From the NCBI GenBank assembly GCA_947471745.1, contig CANJKZ010000262.1, forward strand, positions 566,501 through 630,500: DNA of 64,000 nucleotides. Direction: 5' to 3'. Below the pieces are notes generated by a model that worked only from the letters and a program-made list of their open reading frames with translations, was not told the origin of the DNA and made no database searches. Origin of the DNA: Closterium sp. Naga37s-1 (taxonomy: Eukaryota > Streptophyta > Zygnematophyceae > Desmidiales > Closteriaceae). Numbering within the stretch: position 1 is the first letter of the stretch; each line of letters opens with the position of its first letter. This document shows, piece after piece, positions 10,875 through 21,200 of the stretch. The translations under genes and the position numbers were made by a program.

Positions 10875-13800
10875 CGCTGCTGCTGAGGCTGTTGTTTTCA
10901 CAGCTGTCATCTGAGACTCCCTGTGAGCTCATCCCGTCTCCTCTGCTGCTCGCACGAGTCAGTGCCGACAGCAACTCAAGCTGCTGCTGTGCAGCGGTCC
11001 TCCTCTGCTCCTCCTCACTCACGCTCTCAACTGTCTCAGGAGGACTCTCCTCCCCACCCACACCACCGTAATCTCGACCCGCAACATGGTCAGGATTATG
11101 AACGCTAACGCGATTGGATTCCTGGCTGTTACTAAGGCCAGCAGCCCCAGTAGCTGTCCCGCGCATGGCAAGCAGCAGCTCGTCAGCAATGGTTGTCTGT
11201 TTGCCCTTGAGGAGCGCGTCCACCACCCACCCATGCTGCCGCACCTGCAGCGGCCACCCCGCCCGCTGCATGTCCCGTGCTACCTGCCTCACGGCCTGCC
11301 ACTGCCGGCACCGCACACACGCTCCCAGCATGGCTGCGAACGTGTGGCTGTTGGGCACCAGTGGAGGGTCCTCTCGTCTCCTGCCCATCCACACCCTCTC
11401 ACCTGCGTTCTCCTCCCTGTCCTCCTCCCAGTTCTCCTTCATATTCTCTTCCTCCTCGCACTTCTGCTCCTCGCTTTCTCCTGTCACGCCAATGGCCTCC
11501 CCTTTGTCATCTACCCCCTCCTCTTCCCCCACTTCCTCCTCGCATGCTCCCCCCTCCCTCCCCTCTTCCCCTGCTTCCCCTGCCGCAACCGCCTCTCTCT
11601 GCAATTTCCCTTCACGTATCAGCCTCCTCCTGCTCCTGTTATTAGCCACCAACCGCTGCATCCTTGCCTCCTGCCTCTCCTCTTTGCTGATGTCTTCCGT
11701 GAGCTGCAGCATCAGATCGTACATCCTGCCCATCATGCCCTTGGCCGTCGAGTCGGTCTTGCGCATGACGACAAAGGGGATCTTCAGGAGGGCGACGAAG
11801 AACTCCGCACCTTTCCACCACACGGCATCCATGATCATGGTTGCGAAGGGCTCGACCGGCGGCTTCCTCCCCTTCGCCCAAGCCTGCCACTCCGGGCTCA
11901 GCACCATCTGCGTCAATGCACTCCGCACCTCGCAAAGCCGCTGCACCGCGATGAATTGCGTGCCAAATCTGGTGCCCGCCGGCTTCAGCACCTGCTTCCC
12001 CTTCCCTCCCTTCACCTGCGGGCTTCGCATGTAACCTTTGGTGAAATGGTGGGCACGCACAAAGGTAATAATCACCCCCGCCTTAGCCACAATGTCCTTC
12101 GCCCAATCCATTTCACCAATGTCCTCCATGAGCAGATCCATGACGTGAGTAGCGCACGGCACATGCTCAATGTGAGGATACTCAAGCATGAGTTCCCTAC
12201 ATGCAGCCGCATAATTGCTGCCCCCATCCATGCATAACGCAACTATGTTGGCGGGCCCCACCTTCTCAATGATCGGGCGCAAAACGGATGCAATGTAACC
12301 TCCCGTCTTCGTCTCCAACTTACAGTCGATGCTTTCGGTGAACACTGCACCGGAATCGTTGATGAGCAGGATGTTGGCTTGGGGACGGCCACTTTTGTCC
12401 GTCATCATGTCCGAGCCTATCGTCACGCCATCCCGCTTCCAGCTCGCAGTGATGGGAGCGAGCCCCCTCTCGATCTTTTCGCGGCAGCGCGCAAGGCCGG
12501 CGCCACCAACATACCGCCGCTTCGGGGGAACGTAGCCATGGCCCGCGTCCGTGATGCAGCGCACAGCGTTGCGCCAGAGAGGGTGATCGGCGAGATGCTC
12601 CGGGAGGTGAACTGCCGCCCACATGAGGCAGATGGCGTCGTCTGCCGATTCCTTCGCACACGACGCCCCTTCCCCGTAGAAGTCTTCGATGCACTGCTTC
12701 TTCGCTCCACCCGCACACGCCTCGATCGCCATCTCCTCCGCCTTCTTCTTCCCTTCCCTGCGGGCGTGTTTGCCTTCGTACAATTCGCGGACGGCGCCGC
12801 GGTCAGCAGAAGGGATAGGCGCCTTGCAAAGACGGACGTCCTTCCGTTTCAGCCCTTTCCAGCGCGTGATGTGTTGCGCGCAACGGAAGGCGCCCCCTAC
12901 GAACTTAAGCTTGCAGTGCCGGCATATGCGGAGAGTACGCTCAGGACCATTCGAGGTACCTTCGGTAGAGGTAAGGAAATGCTTAAAAATAACATGGGTG
13001 TTCACAGGAACATCCTCGTCGTCCGCCATGGTCGCGTCATTCGAAACACTAGGAGCCTCACTAGTGGCACTTGCGGGAGTACCAGAAGGAGTCGACATCA
13101 AATGCAGGTGAGCGGGAGTGTTGAGAGAGAATGAACGAGGAGAGAGATAATACAGATGACGGGAATGAGAGCTTACCTTATAGTCCAGGATGTGGTTGAA
13201 CCACCTACGCTGGTTGACGACATTCGTGTTTGTGTGTTGGAGTCGCGCGATAGCATAGGGTGCAGTGCGGTTCAAATTTTCCCACGTCCCCACATTTTGA
13301 CAGGTGTGGGTGACAATGTGGTTGGGACGTGCGTACAAATTGGGGTGGGACGTGCGTACATTTTGAGTCGCGTCGCACATTCGCAATTCGTGCGCGACTA
13401 TTGAAATCTGGTTTTTTTTCGGGTCAGCCCGAACTTTCGCCAACGAATATACGTACGACTTGCGTACACCGTATATTCGTAAACGACTATACGGAGTGCG
13501 CTTATGGTTTCTGGCGACTTTTCCAACATAGCTTCAAACCCCTCTACACAAATTTGTAAAGCCCCCAACCCAACCCACCCAACCACTCTACATCTAGAAC
13601 ATCCAACCTTTGTGGCCACCAACCAAACCCATTTAGGGTTGCACACATCTCATTTGTGCTCCCTCCATTCACAACCCCAATTCTCCTTAGTAAACCCTTA
13701 AGGTTTTATTGCTGGGGAAAAATTTGCATTGAATGTGTGCAAAGGTCCCCCCCCCCTCCCCTTCCCAAGCCCTATAACTTTTTTTTACAGCTGCCCGTTT

Positions 13801-16800
13801 TCGCCCTGCCCGGGCATGCGTCTTTTCATGCGTCCTAAAGGCCCTCATCTAGCGTCCTGCGTCTAAGACGCTGCGTCTGGACGCAAGCGTCCTAGACGCA
13901 GGACACGTCTTTTGCCACATAGCTCGCCACCAAAGTTTGGGTGGTAAGTTTGACGTTTACCTCAGTAGGTTTGGAGCATAATCCAGACCATTACCTCGGT
14001 AGGTGTGGGTGGTAGGGGGGAAGGCAGCCGCCTCCATATCAGCCAGCAGCTGCAGGGCGAGGTGCGTCTGATTGCAGAGCGACAGGGCTTGGATCGCCAG
14101 CCCGAAGGTGGCTGCGTCGGGAGCTACCTCCTCGCTGCGCATCTGCTGCAGCACCCACTGCACGCCTTTCCATTGCCTCTTCGCTCCACACGCATTCAGG
14201 ACCTGCGGGCATGGAGAGGGAGGGAGCGGAGAGAGGAGAGGGGATGGTGAAAGGCTGAGGAGGACGCACAGACTTTACGCCGAGTTGCGTGAAAGAATCG
14301 AGATAAAAACTGGATCCTTAGTACTGCTTTCAGATATCCAGCTTAGGGGGGAGTGGGTGCAAGACAGTCTTTAAAGGTGGTGGCTGAGGGAGGGAAGCAG
14401 CACTCACAGCGTTGTACACCACCACGTCTGGCGCCAGCCAGCTGCCGCCCGCTGCACCTGACTTGTTGGGGGTGATTGGAAGAGGGTAAGGGGGTATCTT
14501 CTTCCTACCAGGGGGTGGATATGAGGCTCACGAGGGGCAGCAGCTGCACTCACAGCGTTGTACACCACCACGTCTGGCGCCAGCCAGCTGCTCCCTGCTG
14601 CACCCGACTTGGAGCCACTGCTGCTTGTGCTGCTAGCCACACTGGCAGCACCAGCGCCAGCGCCTCTGCCATCTGTTCCAAGTGGTGCAATGCGGTTGGT
14701 GTGGGTGGGGCCCTCTCTGAGCTCCTGCATCAGCTGCTCTGCTCCTCACATGGGGGCGAGGACGGAAGAGAGGGGCCAGCAGACATGGGTCAGGGTAAGG
14801 GTTTTGTTAGTCTGAGCTTGGAACAGCGGAGAGACGGCACTACTGTGAACAATGACAATTGACGGCTGAAAGCAGAGACAATAGCACTGAACTGAACTGA
14901 ACATAGCTGAAGGGTTTAAGATTTCAGGTTTACGAGACCGGAATCAACATTCCCCGAGCCCATCCTCTCTCCGCCCACCTGCAGCAGCTCCTGCAAATAC
15001 CCCGCCCTTCCTAGCGCCACTGCTGCTGCTCTGTAGGCTGGGAGGTCAGGCCACGTGGAGGGTTGCGACTGGTGGAGAGCAGAGAGGGGGAGGAGGCGGT
15101 GGATAACAAGGGAGATTGGAGGTTGGGAGAGTAGGGGGTTTGAGAAGGGGCCGGAGGACGGAGAAGGAGTGGGGAACATGAGAATCAACAAGCCTGCAGG
15201 CACGCACCATCATCAGGTACAAGGCTTGCAGCACAGCACAGCACTGCAGCACAGCACCAAACAGCACTGCACAGCACCACACAGCACTGCACAGCACCAC
15301 ACATCCCGGCACAGCGCGTACCATCATGAGTCGCATGGCTTGCAGCACAGCATCGGGGTAGCGCCAGCCCAGGGCAGCAATGAGCGACGTGAACACCTTC
15401 CTGCAACAGGGAGGAGCACAGAGGAGAAAGCGGACAGGAGACGGAGCAGGCGATAGGCAGTGAAGAAACAAGAGTCCGAAATCAGCGAGATGCAGGCACG
15501 GGGAGCTGGTGGGGTATGAAAAGGTTGAACAGGAATGAGCAACAAAAACACTGCCACGAAGCCACGGCCAGGAATGGGGAACCCGAGGCGACCTGTCAGC
15601 TCGATTGGTCTCTCCGCCATTCGTCTGACCTGTCGACGCGTGATTGGTCGCGGCGAGCGGCCCAGTGCACGAGCAGCAGCGCCCTGCGCCAGCTGCCTCT
15701 ACTGGCGAGCAGCCGCGCTGCCAGCGCCACGCGGCGCGACGAGAGGCGCACCCCCGCGCTGCGCACTGCCCTGGACACGTGGCGCGGGGAGGCGGTCAGG
15801 GGAGTGCTTTCCAGCCTGGAGAAGGGGGGTGGGGGACCCAAAGAAGGGAGTGGGGGAAGAGGGGTGGAGTGGGGACCAGAGGAGGGGAAGCGGGGAGAGG
15901 GATTTGAAATCAATGACAGGAAAACAGAACTGGGTGGGGGCAGCTAACCAACGTGAGCAGAGCTGTGGCTTGGGAGTTGAGATAGTGAACATGCACGAAA
16001 GATTGAAGGGGGGACTACAGGATTTGACCATCTGACAGTGGTCCAGCAGTTCAATCCTCCCTCACGCCTGGCAGCGAAAATGCCTCTCCACCACTCACGG
16101 TGACGTTTGAGTCGACACAGAAGTCACATCAAGATATGATCGTATGACGGTGGTCAGCGATATGATCCGTCCTCAACCCTGGCTGGCTGCACCTCACCTC
16201 TCGACCAGTCGCTGCAGCACTCGCTCTTCGCCAACCCCTGGACCCTCCCTCGCCTCCCCCTCCACGTCGATCGCGTCCCTGTCATCCGCATCGTCAGCAT
16301 TCCATTCATTGTAGTCCACGTGGCGATACTTAGTCCATCCAATTTGCCTGGAAACCTGATGTGCGATTGGCAAGGGTGGAGGAGGAACAGGAGACCAGTT
16401 GAAGGGAATGAGAAGGCAATTACACACTTAGAATCAATAACAAGTTGAAGGGCAAACGACGTGAACTATTATGCACAGCTACTGGCACGCCAAGAGTTTG
16501 ACATAATTCAGGGTTTACGAGCAAAGAGATGAGAAAAACGGAAATGAATGACCGGAATCTACATAACGGCAAATTCTTTAAGAAGAAGAAGATGAAAAAA
16601 AAAAAAAAAAAAAAAAAAAAGAGGCGGTATGATTAGTGCTACTCACTCTTTTCGCAGGTTTTGCACAGCATCTTCCTCGAACCTCCTTAATCTGACCCGC
16701 CTGCGCGTTAAATCCAGTCCGATCCCCGCTGGCCGTTACCAATGGGCCACTCCACGCGAAGACGCTCTTCTCTTTACGCAGAATCCCAACCGGAACAATT

Positions 16801-16997
16801 GTCCCCACGCGGGCAATTCTGAATCGACTCGTCGCATTAAGATTCCTCTGAGATAATGTAAAGTTGCTGCTGCTAGCGCTTGTTGCTCTTGTGAACTCAG
16901 AGCATTCAGATGATAGATGAAGCGTGCTGCAGGCACTCGGTTTCTGGGGAGTGCTACAAAGAGGGATCATGGCGAGACGCGCAACAGCGAAAAGCAA
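9697..16997 (-). CDS. Organelle-type PPR (pentatricopeptide repeat) protein, gene interrupted by a transposase ORF
   Basis: The likely start at 16997 gives a Ser-rich transit-like N-terminus (MLFAVARLAMIPLCSTPQKP). Later exons, approximate where noted: 16355-16198, 15815-15630, 15400-15322, 15068-14979, about 14757-14554, 14202-13995, then a long last exon from about 11402 to the stop at 9697. PPR helices are visible in VLNACGAKRQWKGVQWVLQQ, PDAATFGLAIQAL, PNSHTFAAMLGACV, VRQVARDMQRAGW and DRMEKEGWVADAGIYTSLLH. PPR proteins bind organellar RNA. The middle of the last exon is low-complexity: acidic patches, a poly-Ser run and Ala/Ser triplets. Between 13994 and 11403 lies a hAT-type transposase frame on the same strand. 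The first exon border and the splice at the long last exon are uncertain (no good pyrimidine tract). Confidence 0.75.
10110..10182. repeat. 9-bp coding repeat (Ala-Ser-Ala)
   Basis: CAGATGCAG-type units, about eight copies, inside the PPR last exon. On the coding strand they read as repeated SAA. In-frame length changes would be tolerated. Confidence 0.92.
10785..10873. repeat. CTG/CAG trinucleotide run coding for poly-Ser
   Basis: About 29 pure CTG triplets on the plus strand, read as AGC (Ser) on the coding minus strand of the PPR gene. A likely length-variable site. Confidence 0.95.
11636..13443 (-). mobile_element. hAT-type transposase ORF (BED-like finger plus DUF659), partial
   Basis: Open frame from 13443, with a likely own start near 13098 (MSTPSGTPASATSEAP). 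A BED-like zinc finger is visible (CRHCKLKFVGGAFRCAQH), then a DUF659/RNase H-fold transposase core: GSDMMTDKSGRPQANILLIN, CMDGGSNYAAACRELM, HIEHVPCATHVMDLLMEDIG. The C-terminal hAT dimerisation region is not seen. Instead the frame runs on through an acidic Glu-rich linker into the PPR half and ends at 9697 (1248 codons in all). I could not define terminal inverted repeats or an 8-bp target duplication. It is either a transposon remnant in a PPR intron or a host-transposase fusion. Confidence 0.8.
13443..13480. other. Hairpin with 11-bp stems
   Basis: ACGAATATACG at 13443-13453 pairs with CGTATATTCGT at 13470-13480. It lies at the upstream edge of the transposase frame and could be part of an element end. 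Confidence 0.7.
13854..13903. other. GC-rich hairpin with about 18-bp stems
   Basis: GTCCTGCGTCTAAGACGC is followed, after a short loop, by its near-exact inverted copy GCGTCCTAGACGCAGGAC. It lies in the stretch between the transposase frame and the preceding PPR exon. Confidence 0.75.
14408..14465 (-). pseudogene. Downstream copy of a PPR exon 3' end
   Basis: Repeats the end of the exon that finishes at 14554 (SWLAPDVVVYNA type coding) together with its donor GTGAGTGC. It lies downstream of the real exon, inside the next intron. Confidence 0.85.
15200..15240 (-). pseudogene. Downstream copy of another PPR exon 3' end
   Basis: Resembles the end of the exon at 15400-15322 (VLQAMRLMM in the exon, VLQALYLMM here) and keeps a donor-like GTGCGTG. 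Separated from the real exon by a CAGCAC microsatellite. Confidence 0.8.
15225..15312. repeat. CAGCAC/CACAGCACTG microsatellite
   Basis: Short imperfect repeats in a PPR intron, between an exon and its decayed copy. Confidence 0.85.
16595..16620. repeat. Poly(A) run, 26 bp
   Basis: Homopolymer A in the first part of the PPR gene; poly(T) on the coding strand, in an intron. Confidence 0.95.
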
Positions 16998-18214
16998 CCA
17001 ACGGCCACCAAAAGCGGCTCTCAGCTGTTCACAGCACCTAATTGATAAGTACGCTAAGTTTACATGACGTGGTTTGTCAGGCTATGCCATACGAACCGTA
17101 CCCAACCATGTTTTTCGAATGACCAACCTAGATGAACCACATTACTGAATTCTCATTGACGGCCACAAACAGCGCAAGTACGTGGTCCAATCTGAATGCT
17201 GAATAGAGAACGATGCTAGTTGTTTCGATGCGTACAGTGCGTTCCTGTACGGTAATCGGAACTGTCTTCTGGTTGGACGACAAGAGTCACCCCAAATTGT
17301 ACTGCGACGGAGATATACCGTCGTCTAATCCGAGCCTGTGTTGGCTCGAGAAGATTTTTGGTCTGGTTTCAGCAAGAACAAACGGCGCATGTGACCAGTG
17401 CTGACCTGTCGTTGGATGCCCCAATCAGGTCCCACCCTTGGGAGCGGATTGAGGGTTTCAGGCATGTGGGTGACGGACCGACACGCAGATCTGCCACAAT
17501 TCAAGGCGTTTACACGGCGAATAGGCCTTCGCAAATACGCGCCGCGAGTCCTCTCTTTCAGATTGGCGGCGGCCTGATTTCTCCCCTGATGCGCTGGCAG
17601 GCAGTCCAGGTGGCACTGGTTGGATTTGACTCGGCAAAAGCTGCTAAAGGAGGAGATATCGAGGGCGCTAGCACTTTCCCAAGCCACAATTGGTTCGGTA
17701 ACAGAGACGAGCCTGGCTCAGTTTCTGTCGCGCTTCGCGTCATTCCCAAAGGTTGTCCCTCGGGCTCGGGGTGTGTAAAAGCCCTCCTCGAGCCTACTTG
17801 CAGCCTCATTTTGCAACTCATTTCTAGCCACCGAATTCTACTGCTAGCAGCGACAATCTGTCCAGTCCAACTTCTAGGCCTCTCCACTGTGCAAGCAGAG
17901 GAGACTTGGTGAAATCTGAGGCCTCACCCTCCAGCCAGCTTGCTTTCTCTGCATCTCTCATTCTGCATCTGGCATTTGCTGCCAGAAGCCAAGCCAGCCG
18001 CCACTCACCAACCTCGGGTTCTCAGAACAGACTTATTCAACCAAGCACGCAAGCACAAATCTCAAATTTCTGCTCCCCTCAACCTCCACTCTGCTTTTAA
18101 TAGAACTTATATCTTTAGGTATCGGGAAGTTTTCTGCATCTCTAGTCTCTCGCCGCGCCATCAAACAAGCGCTTTCACAAATCCGTTGTCTAGATCTAAC
18201 CATTTCATTCTTCT
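16998..18214. promoter_or_regulatory. Divergent intergenic region between PPR (-) and PPK (+)
   Basis: The two genes point away from each other, so this 1.2 kb must hold both promoters and 5' UTRs. A plus-strand frame at 17358-17912 is open by chance: I recognise nothing in it, and an equally long overlapping frame exists on the other strand. No promoter motif is claimed. Confidence 0.55.
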
Positions 18215-21200
18215 ATGGAGGCTCTTCACTCCTGTCCCACGGCGTCAGGCGTCTCGTCGCTAAGCCTGACACAATCATGCGGCACCTCCAGACTATTCTC
18301 CTCTAACTCCACGCAACCACTCCGGCTTACGCCGAAAGTTCCCGTGGTTGTTTCTTCCTCCGCTTTCACGAACCGGTATTCCGGAGCGTCAGATTCGTCG
18401 CACCGCGGCCGTGCACAGAGCATCCGAGCTAATGGCATCGGTCCGAACAGCTCCAACCCACCAGCGTGCGAGTTCGGCCCGTGGGATTCGCGAATCGGCG
18501 CATCAGCCGTTCCCGACCCGTCCGTCTCTTTTGTCGAAGAATCTTTCGAGGCTGACTTGGAGGATTCGTCGGAGTCAGATAACATCAAGGCTGACGATCT
18601 TGTTAACGGAGCTCTGTCAGCGTCAGTCAATGCAGGGGACTATGCGACAGACGAGTACGTGTCGGATGTGGAGGAAGTGGAAGACGGAAGCGCGACGGTG
18701 ACGGCGTTGAAGGAGATGACGGAGATGGAGGAGGCGGGCGTGGGGAGCTGGGAGCACCGAATGAAAGCCGTGGAGAGCTTGGCAGAGGGCCTTATGCCGC
18801 CGTGGGAGCAGGAGGGCCTGATGAAGGACGTTTCGGGGTTGAGTGTTGACGCGCTGGTATCTGCTGATGCGGTTTACAACAAAGAGCTAAGGTGCGCGCT
18901 CGCTGCCGGTATGATTCGTGACGACCAAGTAATGTCCTCGCTTTGCGCTCTCTTCCGTCGTCTTATGACGCTGACAAGCTTGTGATAGTCGGTTCCGACA
19001 TAAGCCCGTTCGTTTCTTCCTTGGTTCTCCCTTTTGTACGCCTGACCCTCTGTCTCTTCTCCATGCGTCGCTGTCCGTTGTCTCGCAGCTGGTTGGCGTT
19101 CAACTGGCGCGTGCTCTACCAGGCGCTGGACAAGCGCACGCCGCTTATGGAGGTAACACAAATCTTTTTGTTTTTGTTTTCTTCTCCTCGCCTTCGCGCC
19201 CGGCTAGACTAAGTCAGCTTTAGCGCTATAGCTGCCAGTTTTCACAACACTCGGACAGCATTTCGTCTGCCTCCCTGGCTGCTTTCCCCATCCCCACCTG
19301 TTTGCTTCTCGTCGGTTTCCCCTCCCCAGCGCCGTCGAGATTTGGCCATCGCAGCGCTCCATTGGGTCGAGTTAAACCCGTTTTTTGCTGGTTCGTATCT
19401 TTTTCTTTTCTTACCCCGATCTATATTTCCTTCCACAATCCCGTCCTTCGCCAGCGCCTTCGCTTCTTGGCAATCACGGCGCGCAATCTGGACGAGTTCT
19501 TCTGCAAGCGCGTGGGCGCGCTGAAGCGGCAGCAGGCGGTGGGCATGGCGAACCTCATCGGCCACCGCAGCAGCTGGCTCTGGACGCCCAGCCAATCGCT
19601 GAAAATCGTCGCCAGGTGAGAAGCGCGCCAATCGCTGCCAGTGCTGGCGGAAGAATCAAACAGTACGACTTGAATGCGTTACGCTGGCGAAAAGTGAACT
19701 TTCTCGCATCGAGCTACTCAAATTCGGTTACGCGAATCGCATGCGAGGGTCTCGGCCAAGCCGCCTTTCCGAGGTGTCAGTTAATGACGATAGCTAGCAC
19801 TCGGAAGGGGCGTTGACGTTAAAGCGGCGGCAAAATAGGAGGCGAAGCTGCACCGTCTGTTCACCTGACGGTTCCTTTGATCAAGGTATCATTTGTAATC
19901 AAATACATTTCCATCCAAAGCTTAATGGGTCCTTACTTGCCAACTTGCCCACACTCGCTTGTGCTCGCTGTGTGCTGGGTTATGTTGGTTGGTGTGGTGC
20001 GTGTGTTTTGTCGGTATGTTGTGGCGGGCGTAATGGCGTGCTTGGCGGGGCGCAGGGAGGTGGAGCAGTTTGTGCAGATGCAGCTGCAGTGCCTGCAGCA
20101 GGATCTGCTGCCGTCGCTACGCAAGCACGGCATCAGCATCGTCCACTGGGACGAGCTCGAGTCGCCGGCCAAGGAAAAGGTGAGTCAGCTGCAACGTCTG
20201 TCTGTCTTATCCCCCATCCGCCTCCCTTCCGCGCCTTCCCCCACGTCCATTCTCACTGCCACCTTGCCTGTCTCCCCCCTGCGTGCCTCCCTGTCATCAA
20301 CTGCGTTGCTGGGGGCCATCATCACCCCTGCCATCTCACTTTTCACATCCTCTCGCGCTCTATTTTCCCTCTCTCTCTTTCCCGCCGCTTTCGCCCCATC
20401 AGCTGCGGGCATACTACAGGGCGTGGCTGGAGCCCATCATCACGCCCCTGGCAGTAGATCCCGGCCATCCCTTCCCCTTCATTGGCAACATGTCCCTCGG
20501 CATTGCTGTGGTACGACTCCCCTCCCTGCCACCGAAAGTAAACTCAAAATTCGCACTAAAACTGGCCTTTAGAGTCGCCCCGGCCACCTCTTCCCCTTCC
20601 TTGGCAGCATGTGTCTAGGCATTGCTGTGGTACGCCTTCCAACCCGTCCGAACCTTCTCCGCCTTTCGAAGTTCTGATCCCCTGTGCCCATCCCCTCCAC
20701 TCAAACCCATCCCCTCCGCTCAACCCCATCCCCTCCCCTCAACTCCCTCTCCTCCACTCATCCCCCTCCCCTCCGCTCAAACCCCGCTTCTCTGTTCATC
20801 TCCCTCCTTATTCAAATCGTGCCGTCCAGGCGCTGAGGGACCCAGTGGACGACGACCACGAGTTTGCCATTGTGTCCGTGCCCAACACCTGCAACCGCTG
20901 GCACCCACTCGTGCGCCCAAATGAAGAGTGAGTGCCCCTGCCCGCAGCGTCTTTCCACGTATAGTGCTTCTGGAATTCCAGATGAAGTGAGACGAGTTTT
21001 GAGGGCGTCCTGAGCGATTAGTCAGTACAGCATTCTCTGTAACATTCTCTTTCTCCTCTTGTATGTGTGGGTGGGTGTGTGCGTGTGCGTGTGTGTGTGC
21101 GTGTGTGCAGGGGCAGCAACGAGGAGCGCAACACATTCATTTCAGTGGAGGAAATCATTAAGGCCAACCTTTCATCGCTGTTCGGCGGCATGGAGGTGAG

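Noticed and set aside
9728-12237. Long plus-strand frames rich in Ser, Pro, Leu or Cys
   Set aside because: They are antisense shadows of the GC-rich PPR and transposase coding sequence and its triplet repeats.
17358-17912. Plus-strand frame of 184 codons upstream of PPK
   Set aside because: No recognisable domain, a similar-length frame overlaps on the other strand, and it sits in the divergent promoter region.
19813-20572. Separate gene with a hydrophobic start near 19877
   Set aside because: The frame runs through PPK intron 3 and exon 4 in a mixture of frames; the PPK exon model explains the coding part.
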